From Tiliqua scincoides (Eukaryota > Chordata > Lepidosauria > Squamata > Scincidae), in assembly GCF_035046505.1 (NCBI RefSeq), contig NC_089827.1:63554856-63618855 (forward strand): a DNA stretch of 64,000 bases. Direction: 5' to 3'. Below are positions 54,853-64,000 of the stretch, piece by piece (within the stretch, counting starts at the first letter, position 1; every line of letters starts with the position of its first letter). The notes below the pieces were generated by a model. That model made no database searches, was not told where the DNA came from, and was given only the letters and a program-made list of their open reading frames with translations. The translations under genes and the position numbers were made by a program.

Positions 54853-54998
54853 AATTACCATGCACATGCCTGATCTCATCTGATCTCGGAAGCTAAGCAG
54901 GGTCAGGCCTGGTTAGTACTTGGATGGGAGACCCCCTGGGAATACCAGGTGCTGTAGGCTTAAACCATAGTCTTTCGAGACTGAAGGTTGCCAACCAA
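54853..54998 (+). mobile_element. 5S rRNA-derived SINE
   Basis: ATTACCATGCACATGCCTGA then the 5S 3' part with box A and box C intact, and the tail with AGTCTTTCGAGACT (54969-54982). It sits directly upstream of an L2-type tail fragment. Confidence 0.9.
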
Positions 54999-54999
54999 T

Positions 55000-55115
55000 A
55001 ATGATGTTTTTACTTATGGTTGTGATACATTGTACATTTATTAAGAGCTTCATAAGCAGCCTTGGCCATTTGCTTTGGCATGGGAAAGGCGGAATATAAA
55101 TTTCCCAAATAAATA
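55000..55115 (+). mobile_element. L2-type LINE 3' tail (second tail type)
   Basis: TGATACATTGTACATTTATT, GCAGCCTTGGCCATTTGCTT and GGGAAAGGCGGAATATAAAT, then an AAATAAAT end. Same tail as 47585-47700. Confidence 0.7.
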
Positions 55116-55119
55116 TTGT

Positions 55120-55614
55120 TCTTAATGCCACACCAACAGCAACCAGGAATATGAAATGAGTTGTAGACATTCACAGTGTGATATCCATGTGGCTAAGTAT
55201 TCAATGCATTTCAGCCAGGATGGGAATCATTTGTCAAGAGAAGTAATTAAGACTGACACTCTTGAAGAGGCTGGTACACATTCTATCGCCCAATATCATA
55301 GAGATGGCAGATGAATCATCAGTTACACACAGAAAAAGTCAAGGAGGTAGTAATACAGAATCCCATAGGTTTTCCAGCCCAGCAACCTGTTTGGAAAGTG
55401 GGGTGTAACACTGACACCATTATGCGCCAAGTCTGCAAAGATTAAACCATGTTTGAATTTGATTCATTGGAAGTCCTCAAACAGATGGACAGTCACAAAT
55501 CAGACCTACACAAATCAAAATGCTTCTCTTGTCCAGATGTGTAAATGTAACAAAATCCTTCTCATGTCTGAGAAAGATAAGGAGAAATTGTCACAGTAAA
55601 TACTGTATTCAATA

Positions 55615-55615
<1 letters not shown>
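55120..55615. other. unique sequence
   Basis: Nothing recognised. Confidence 0.45.

Positions 55616-55616
<1 letters not shown>

Positions 55617-55668
<52 letters not shown>
55617..55668. repeat. (TC)n microsatellite
   Basis: About 26 uninterrupted TC units. Confidence 0.98.
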
Positions 55669-55669
<1 letters not shown>

Positions 55670-55671
<2 letters not shown>

Positions 55672-56455
55672 AACATCTTGCATTTGCATTGAATGCTAAG
55701 GTGCTACACCTCACAATTTCAATATAAGCCTGCTGAAGGTGGAAGAAAGGGTAGTAGACGCTAAAGCTTCAAATGGCATGTGTAAAAATGAAAATGGATT
55801 TTCATAGTGTATAGCAATTGATAGGGACCACATCATACATTGTGCTGCAACAAAGGTAGGTTTGCCAACAGAGAGCCAATGCTGGTTCTCTAACAAGTGT
55901 ATCTGTGATGCACAGATGCTTTGAAATACCTGGGACATGTGTGTGCATGCGTTGTGAATGAGACAGACAAGTATTTCAAGGCATTGTATCACACAGATAC
56001 ACACAAAACCTTAGGTGTATACCTAAAAAAAAAAAAAATCCTGTACGAAAGAGCCAATTGAGAGTGTTTTTGAGAATCCGTTTTCGTGGATAACAGTGGG
56101 TCAAAAAGTAATACATTATCACTAATAGTCATGATACTGGACAACAAATGGTTAAATACTGAGAAGAGAGAAGACAAATTGACTTAAGTCAGTTCCGTTC
56201 AAACCACTCATCCAGACAGGGAACACCAAGACTGCAAGGATATTCTGTGTTTCAGTCAAATGGGCTTCAAAGGCTTTCTGCAAATGTGCAGCACTTTGAT
56301 CCCCTTGGAAGGTCACTACCCCCCCCCCCCCAACCAGGCTATCCCTTCCAGACCCTGTCTCTTAATGAATTATCTTGGGCATCTGATAGTCAGAGCTATC
56401 CTCTGAATTGCAACACTGTTATCAACATGTAAAAGTGAGACACTGGAAGATCCCA
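55670..56455. other. unique sequence
   Basis: A13 at about 56026 and C12 at about 56319 are the only simple tracts. No gene recognised. Confidence 0.45.
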
Positions 56456-56460
56456 AGCAG

Positions 56461-56547
56461 CACAGTCCTAAGCATATCTACTCAGAAGTAAGTCCCATTG
56501 TAGTCAATGAGGCTTACTCCCAGGAAAGTGTGTATAGGATTGCAGCT
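56461..56547. mobile_element. short palindromic MITE (about 90 bp)
   Basis: CACAGTCCTAAGCATATC on the left, TGTGTATAGGATTGCAGC on the right. Core ACTCAGAAGTAAGTCCCATT and CAATGAGGCTTACTCCC. Inverse orientation of the copy at 41533. Confidence 0.72.
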
Positions 56548-56644
56548 TCTATCCTGGAGGTTTCCCCACTACACCAGACATTGGTATTTATGCACCTTGC
56601 AAGAAAGAGCTGATCATGCCATGCAGCAAAGGCAGAATATATAT

Positions 56645-58270
56645 GTATTATTATTAATTTAAACTATTCCTATCTCACTTTTGTTTACAAGGATTCAAAA
56701 CAACTATTAATAATTCATTAAAAAAATATAAAATAGCACGAGACAGTCATTTCACTTGCAACAAAACCGCAATAATACATCACACAGCAACAGTAGCTCT
56801 CTGTGTATAATCTTTAAAACGGAAATCTAAGACAGCATTCAAGACCCTTTTAAGAAACTATGTTTTCAGCTGGCACATAAAGGTGTACAATGAAGTCGCC
56901 TATCTGGTTTCCACATGGGGAGCATTTCAGGGAGCTGCGACCAACGCTGAAAAAGATCTGCTCCTTGAAGAGTGTTCAGACAGTTTAGGCATCCAGAGCA
57001 GGGCCTCAGGTGATGACCGAACTATATGGAAGTAGGCAGTCCTTCCAAATACCCAGGTCCAAAGCCATTTAAGGTTTTAAAGGTTAAAACCAACGACTTG
57101 AACTGGATTCAGAAATAAATAGGAAGCCCGTGTAGATCAAACTAAACTGGAGCAATATGCTTGTAACATGCAGATCCAGCCAACAGGTGGTGAACTGCCT
57201 CTGTAGCTGAGATTTCCAAACCTCAAAGCCACAGAGGCATAACTAGAAGCCCCAACGCCTGGGGCAGCGACATCACGATGTCACGTGACAATGTTATGTC
57301 ACTTCCTGGTTCTCCCTGGAGAAGGAGGGGCTGGTGGCTTCGCCTGCCCCGTTCCGTCTCCTGTGGAGGCTCCCCAGTTGCAAAGCTGCCAGCACCTCCT
57401 CTAGGGAGAACCCACAAGTGACAGCCTTGTGCATTGCCTCCCAGCATAGCTACTGGGGCAGATGCCCTTCAGGCTCCAACCTAGGCAGTCACATATAAGA
57501 TGTGTGACAGTACTCCAGGAGGAGTACCAGAGCATGGGTGACTATGGCCAGGTTAGACTTTTTCAGGAATGGCCAAAGCTGAAAGAACGCACTCCTCATT
57601 ACCGCCTCTACTTGGGCTTCCAAAAGGCTCAAGAAGTACTCCAGGTTGTAAACCTTCATTTCCAGGAGAGAATAATCCCTTCTAAAAGCAGATCTGTCAA
57701 ACACCCAACCAATAGCACCTCTGTCTTGTTTGAATTTAGCTGCAATCCTGTGCAGCTGTCTTACTGCCTCTCTAGTATCTGCTTAGAACAAGAGACAGAA
57801 CTGGGTCTGGTGAACATACTGATAACTTCACCTCCACCAAGTGGTTTCATGTGGAAGTTAAAAAGCAGGGGACGGGGGGGGGAGACAATATGAAACAGTA
57901 TGCCACAGGCAAGGAGCAGAGTAGAAGTCCCCCAGCACCACCTTCTAAAATACAGCTCCCAGGACTGAGTAGAATTACCTATCTATGGTGTCTACAAATG
58001 CCATCGTCATTTGGTCATGGTCATATTGGAGGTTTGTGAACAGTCCAGGAGAATCAGAAGTATTGCACTGCCTACCCATCTCCTGATCCATATCATCTAT
58101 TGTGGTGACCAGAGTGGCTTCCAACACAAAACCAAAAGAAAGTCAAACTAAAAGGGACCTATATAATGAGTACCATCCAGAAAAACCTAAAGATGGGACC
58201 CAACCACAAGCTCAAGTACCTTGCCTTAAAACAGAATGTTAGAAAGAGGATCATAGTAACAAAAATGAGT
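56645..58270 (-). mobile_element. L2 LINE, degenerate, split by a hAT-like MITE
   Basis: On the minus strand, L2 RT motifs appear in order: FNFHMKPLG (near 57850), LNSNKTEVLLVG (near 57725), LEAQVEAVMRSAFFQLWPFL (near 57600), LAIVTHALV (near 57545). After the insertion at 57232-57470 come LVLTFKTLNGFGPGYLEG (near 57070) and a tail ending in AATAATAAT at 56645. Frame changes and stops are scattered throughout. The YADD box is not visible. It is an old, dead copy. Confidence 0.8.
57232..57470. mobile_element. hAT-like MITE inserted in an L2
   Basis: CAGAGGCATAACTAGAAGCC is a diverged CAGTGGCGTAGCTAG end, and GCATAGCTACTGGGGCAG marks the far side. The interior contains CATCACGATGTCACGTGACA, a small palindrome. 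L2 coding sequence lies on both sides. No clean duplication was read. Confidence 0.6.
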
Positions 58271-58274
58271 CCAG

Positions 58275-58705
58275 TGATGGCTTTTTAAAAATCTTGGGCA
58301 TACAACTGCTACAATCAAAACTGAGAGACAATAACTCTCCAATAAATCCATGTCAAGCTGTTTCAATATTATTGAAATTAGGGTCGAGCATGGATCCGGT
58401 TCCACAGATCAAAGGTTCCTGTCCACATCCTCAGGTGGAGCATGCTGACATTTCTGAAAAGCAAGTGAACATGTCTAGCACGCTAACTGGTAACACAAAA
58501 GGATGGTTCCTTGTGGCCAACAGGAGAAAAGTAAGAACGGCAAAATAAAAACAAAAATGGAAGAGAATGAAAAGAATCTCCTAGCTAACATCGCGCCAAG
58601 TGAAGAACAGCTGTATACATATATTTGCTACAATTTCCTACAGCTAGAAAAATGTGGTGTTCGCTTGTCTCAGGAATATATGACAAATCAAAACCACAGA
58701 GGCTT
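58275..58705. other. unique sequence
   Basis: No gene or repeat recognised; two chance plus-strand frames of 80-84 codons. Confidence 0.4.
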
Positions 58706-58709
58706 GCAA

Positions 58710-59172
58710 GGGCCCAATCCTAAACTCAACCAGTGCTGGTGCTAAGCGCTGGCTGCTGTAAATGTGATGTAAAGCACATTTACGGCACTCAGTGAGTAGG
58801 AAGTGATGGTGCTGGGCCCATGCCACTCAGGTACTGAGCCCAGTGCCAGCAGGAAGAGGACGCACCGCCACCTGGGGTAAGTGAAACCGCTGGGTGGCAG
58901 TGTAGGGGGAGGGTGGAACAAGGGCGGGGTGACGTGAGGAACTGGAGTGGGACCGCTGGATCCTGAACTCCGTGTTAGGCCAGAAGACCTGACATGTAGT
59001 CTCTCAAGTCTGTGCTGGCAAATAGCCCGTGCAGACTTCAGAAGCTCCATTGCAGGGCTTAGGGCTTCCCTGAGGAGACTCCAGGTGGATTCCCAGCGCC
59101 CACTGGGTACAGCGGTAACCACTTTGCTGCATCTGCTCCAGTGAGCACCAGAAAGCTCAGGATGGACTGCCC
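58710..59172. mobile_element. Harbinger-like MITE, long type
   Basis: Left end GGGCCCAATCCTAAACTC, right end AGCTCAGGATGGACTGCCC (inverted). The interior AATGTGATGTAAAGCACATT and GTGGGACCGCTGGATCCTG segments match the copy at 7622-8091. Non-coding. Confidence 0.68.
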
Positions 59173-59200
59173 AGCTTCCACATGGCAAATCAGACAGCTT

Positions 59201-59265
<65 letters not shown>
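59201..59265. repeat. (ATT)n microsatellite on an L2-type tail
   Basis: About 21 ATT units, directly followed by AACAGTATTTATATACCGC of a reversed L2-type tail. Confidence 0.98.
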
Positions 59266-59268
<3 letters not shown>

Positions 59269-59470
59269 AGTATTTATATACCGCTTTTCAACTAAATGTT
59301 CACAAAGCGGTTTACATAGAAAAATCAAATAACTACGTAAATGGCTCCCTGTCCCAAAAGGGCTCACAATCTAAAAAGATGCAAAAGAACACCAGCAGAC
59401 AGCCACTAGAACAGACAGTGCTGGGGTGAGGTGGGCCAGTTACTCTCCCCCTGCTAAAAAAAGGAGCACC
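59266..59470 (-). mobile_element. L2-type LINE/SINE 3' end
   Basis: TTCACAAAGCGGTTTACATA, AAAATCAAATAACTACGTAA, then a body AAGGGCTCACAATCTAAAAA and GCACCCACTTGTGC. It is the longest of the three copies with this tail. Confidence 0.75.
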
Positions 59471-59797
59471 CACTTGTGCCATGTGAAAGTGGCACAGATG
59501 AATGGTCTGGGGAAAATGTAAGGGATAAGCCACAGCTGTTTTCCTTGCTCAATTCAGTAGGGAATTTAATGGGGCAGTGCAGTTCTCTGGGTTGCAGCCC
59601 GGCAACCCTTATTCAGCATATATGCATAAAGTCACTGGGAGAAAACAAGGAAATTGAAAACTGAACTATTTCTGCTGCCAAAAGTCAAAATGGCAGCATT
59701 AATGCTGTGCTTTGAGAGGAGGTAATAAAAGGGCTCCACACCACAACACATTAAATGAGGCTTCAGAATGTGTGCAGATTGACTTTATGTCTGCTTG

Positions 59798-59920
<123 letters not shown>

Positions 59921-62900
59921 TCTGATCTAGAACAGGTTTGGAGCATTCAGTTACAAAACGCTTGTGGATAAATATGATACCTTTGTGATACCTCAGAAAC
60001 AAGATATGAGCCTCTAGCAACGTTGCATTAAACAAATAAGGAAGAATTTATCAATATATCAGCTTATCATCAATATAACATGAATCTGTGCAGGGTTTTG
60101 ACAAATTCCTATTCCTTGGTCAGTGATGCAGCTTTAACAAAGTGATATTTCATTAGCAGAACGTACTGTGATAGCACAAACTCTAAAAACAAACAGGACA
60201 AAAGTCAGATTTGGTTCAGAAGCTTAAGGAAGTCAAAGCACAGAAATGAGCACTTTCCCTCTTGGTATGGATCAGTGGGAAATGAGTCCGTGGTGAAAAC
60301 GATGCACTTAGTCTCCAATGAAGGGGTGACAGCTGAAACACTTAACAGCATCTCCTGCTGTTTAATCAATACGGCTGTATCTGGCAGCAGTTAACTAAGA
60401 CAATGTAATTCTATTACTCTGTCTTTTTAAGTAGACATACGGAAGACTGGAAATTATGCTCAGGTCAGTGTACATTTACATACACCACTAAAAGCAATGG
60501 CAATGAAAACATACAGGCAGCACTGGGGTGAATTATAGTGGCTTTTCTCTGTACGTGTCACCTTATTTCACATAATTGCCCAATGTTTCCATTTGGGTTC
60601 AGTCACCAAGAAACATTGAGCCATTTACCTAATTACTGATTTATGCAAACGAATGGATCCATTACGGGCCATGTGATGCATAAAGGAATACACTGATTTT
60701 GCCACCTTTTTGCAGAAAAATGATTAGGAGCCCTGGAAAATTATTATGAAACGTGGATCTACATGTGCTGACAGCCTTAAACCAGAAATAAAGTAAAATA
60801 CCAATACTCTTGTCACTCTTGGATTGTAACTATGCTTGCAAGTTAGCTATGAGCCACTGAGAGGTTGAGCAGTCCACACGCCATTAAAATCAGTGGCAGA
60901 ACACTTGCTGATTTCTCAAAAGTTGAATGGCTGCCTTAATCATTTTGGCAGTTATACAAAACCAATAGTAGAGACTTTGGGAGCACTCGTAACACCTACT
61001 TCTTCAAGAGCTCTTTCCTTGGACTTCATGGACAGCAAGATGGCTGGCTCTAGATTAAATGGGGTGTTGACTGCACCCCTAACTAGTGTTAGGGTAAATC
61101 TATCTATAAACAGGGGATACAGGAGAAAGATAAAAAATTGTTCTCCAAATTCCTCCAAAAGCTATGCTAATCATTAAACCTCTGCTTAGCTCTGCCTATG
61201 TAACCCTTGCTCTAAATTCTGCTACCCATCCAGCGCAATGTTCCCCCAAAAATCTAGCTTCCAAGGCATATTCCTGATTCCAGTGGCAATTACAACTTAA
61301 CTAATCTAAATTTCCATTAGTTCCTCTGTACCATCTCAATGTAAGAAAAATAAGCTTTATTGCTGGCAAACACCGTTTGCTGTCTTTTCAACATTAGTTA
61401 CATGATGAAAATAATGCAACCAATTTAGGTGACTTCCGGATGTTAGAAAGTACTTTTTTCAAAAGCCTTATTTAACTTTAAATCCACAATACCAGTCCTT
61501 ATGAACTTCATAGGAAAACTTACTTTGGTTTCCCCAAGTGGTGTCTAGTTAGGAGATGACAATCAATGGGAGTATGAGCCAATTAGCTAAGACTTTCACT
61601 GGAAGCTCTTTTATGCAAGATGTGTTCTTTTAAAAAGAACAAAGATTTTCCTTTCAAGGGTTGGTTTTAAGCTATTAAGTAAATAAAGAAATGGCCTAAA
61701 TCAGCAGTCAGCTGAAATTTGTATAATTACCAATTAGATGGAGCTTTCTTTTATTTATAATGCCAGCTAACTTTCCTATTAGGCTCAACACTGCATTTGG
61801 CTATTCTGATTGCAGCAATTTTAGTTAACCAATTGGGGGCCAAAACTCATTTGCTAAAGAAAAAGAATCCTGTGAATCCTGACTGTGTTTTTCAACTATG
61901 CTAAAACACACACACACCCCATTTCCCCAGATATCATTATTGCATTACCCTTGCATCCCAAACAACCAGTCAAACCAGTAATTTTCATTCTAAATGAACA
62001 ATATTACTGTTTCTGTCCATCCCAATCGCTCTGTACCAAGCCACCTCATCACAGTAGCTCCTTGTGACTGAGATCCTCTTAATACATGAAAACGGAAGGA
62101 CCATTAAGCATCACACAGGCAGAACATTTCTAGTAGTAACAAAATCTGATAGTATTTGAGTTCAAGGAACTTGCGTAAGACTGAAACAGTGAGTTTCTTT
62201 CAGAAGCGCAAAGTAGTTCTGACTGCATATCATTGTATCTTCTGTGATAAAGGAGTAGCAGACAAACACAATCAGATAAAGCACTGGGGACTCGGGGGGG
62301 GGGGCTTGTGGAATAAATATACTAAGAATTGACCTATTATATATTCAGGTGGAGACATGAAATGCTAGCCATTCATTGTCAATCTGCATGCTGTCTCATC
62401 ATCAGATAGCAGAAATGAAATACTAATGCCCAAGAAAATGACTGCCAATTTCCTCCTTTTTGATCCAAGTTTCAGTGGCTCTCTCAAATAATAGATAGCT
62501 GTTTGCCGAGACTAGCTTGTTCCATACCATTAACTCGGAACAAAACACATTTTGAGTGGGGCAGCAGTGTTTACTTCCAAGAAATGATTAATTGCATGCC
62601 ACCATTTATCACATGGATACAAAGACACAGAGTCACAATTTTAGACATAAATCAAGGTACATGCTCCTAACTAAATGTTAAAAAAAAAAAAAAAAAAAGG
62701 ATTGCCTTGGTTCCTAAAATGGCACAGACTGAGGTCAGTTTGGCCATAGCAACCAAGAGCCGTCCTGAGGCCTCCATGAGACTTTGCAGTTCTGAATGAG
62801 CTGAGCTCTCTTTTATCTCTTCCAGAGTGAATGCCAAAATTAAAAAAAGATCAGATCAGCCTGCAGCTATCACAATAGGTCTCACAATGGAAAAGTCATT

Positions 62901-64000
62901 TCTTGCCTTTGAATTGCATCAGATAAATAACATTCATCCTGGCTATAATGAACAACTTTCAAAGTAAATTGAATCCCCTTAGCATTGCTTTCCCCTGCTG
63001 AACCATATTTACATAACAATATATCACAGGAAGCTCAGGACGAACTTGCAAATGGATAAGTGAATCAAATGCATCTCTCACACTGATTACTGTACACTCC
63101 AGCTTCAAACTGCCTTCCTTTCTCCTTCACTGCAACAATATAGCCGCTTACAATAAACAGAAAGTGCTGTAAAGCTCACAGCGCCAGCCTTTGTTCCCGG
63201 ATGGGATTCACACAGTACATTTCTATTTGCATAGGGTTGGCTGGCTGGAGCAAATCCCATCCTTTTTGTGATCAGGAAATTGTGGCATTTGCTTTAAATT
63301 TCATTTAGGGAAAAAAAAGAACACATCACTAAAGTAGTGATCACATCACCTCCTCTCATGTTCCAAGTTCACACTGTCACGCTTCAAGTTATTTTCGCCA
63401 GTTTTCTCCACTGTCATCTAACCAGTTGCCAGAATTTAATTTTTGCTCTTCCAACAGGAAACAATGTTTACTGGACAGTACTTTTAAAATGTACAATTTT
63501 AGGTGTTCCTATACTAAACAGTCCGTGACCCCTGCAATAGTCTCAACGCATCGACAGAAACTTCCCTAAATTCATTTTTTAAAAAAAAAACATACTATCA
63601 TTAGTTTTGTCACGCATGACAATACATTTTGTTCCATGCTCTAATTTACCATTATTTCCAATAAAATGGTGACCCTTCTTCACCTTCACAACAAATGATA
63701 CCCATCCCTGATCACGCTGAAGTATTCCAAAAACAATCTATTAAATGTTGGCAAGTTACACCTGCATCAAAATATTCCCAGGATCACGTCAATCGTCCTG
63801 CTGCAGCAATCCATGTGGACTGTACTATTTGAACTCAGCAGGGAAGCTCATTAATGTTTAAAACTCTCTGACCTCAGTACAGTGGAGAGTGTAAAAATAA
63901 TCAAAAATTAGACTCAACGCCACACAGTTTTTAATATTGCATACGGATGGCCAAATGCAAAGGAGCATTTTTACCTAGCCGAATGAGAAGAATTAAACAC
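59921..64000. other. repeat-poor AT-rich region, candidate conserved non-coding elements
   Basis: About 4 kb with no transposon I can recognise, only short homopolymers (G10 near 62297, A19 near 62680, A10 near 63582). Four stretches have the texture of constrained non-coding DNA: 60540-60800 (ATTTATGCAAAC, CTAATTACTGATTTATGC), 61370-61880 (GTATAATTACCAATTAGATG), 62380-62660, and 62700-63310 (GGCCATAGCAACCAAGAG resembling an RFX X-box half, and ATTTGCAT at about 63224). No frame over about 95 codons and no convincing exon. Interpretation as regulatory is inference from composition and the absence of repeats. Confidence 0.35.

Noticed and set aside
15623-54998. 5S rRNA genes
   Set aside because: The four matches lack the 5S 5' end, are not tandem, carry a common non-5S tail and are scattered, so they are SINEs.

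Overview
The window looks like vertebrate, most probably squamate reptile (lizard or snake), nuclear DNA. The evidence is the repeat mix: CR1 and L2 LINEs, SINEs headed by a 5S rRNA sequence, a tRNA-headed SINE with an L2-type tail, many short hAT elements with 8-bp target duplications, and a large family of MITEs whose ends read like CAGCCCAATCCTA...TAGGATTGGGC. Two much older MIR-like remnants fit an amniote background. No protein-coding host gene is recognised, and almost every open frame is a chance frame or lies inside a repeat. The window reads as an intergenic or intronic stretch.

Layout: 1-6 kb is mostly unique and holds the best candidate host transcript, a minus-strand set of exons (5345-5248, 4989-4909, 4727 to about 4400) with good splice sites, a 71-codon frame and a poly(A) signal. 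5.7-18.5 kb is dense in MITEs: Harbinger-like elements with TTA flanks, foldback hAT elements and one hAT nested in another. 18.5-24.5 kb holds hAT MITEs, a 5S SINE and simple repeats. 24.5-27.6 kb is the largest element, a plus-strand CR1 with readable esterase, endonuclease and reverse transcriptase parts. 28-36 kb mixes MITEs, a retrovirus-like LTR fossil and a MIR split by a MITE. 37-40 kb holds two L2 fragments, the tRNA-headed SINE and a 5S SINE. 40-59 kb carries more hAT and Harbinger-like MITEs, L2 fragments on both strands and a decayed Myb/SANT-like reading frame. From about 60 kb to the end the sequence is nearly repeat-free and AT-rich, in marked contrast to the rest; it looks like a set of candidate conserved non-coding elements.

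How the parts work together: the LINEs are the likely source of machinery for the SINEs. L2-type 3' tails recur on a tRNA-headed SINE and on several headless fragments, and long AAT arrays grow from three of these tails. The MITEs carry no transposase here, so their autonomous partners must lie elsewhere. Nesting gives relative ages: MIR is older than the Harbinger-like MITE inserted in it; one Harbinger-like MITE is older than the 5S SINE inserted in it; an L2 copy is older than the hAT element that splits it. I found no CRISPR array, operon, functional RNA gene or convincing new biological system. The items most worth a second look are the candidate spliced transcript, the UUCG hairpin in the 5S SINE tail, the head-to-head MITE palindrome and the repeat-poor right end. 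All boundaries were read by eye and are approximate unless a target duplication is given.
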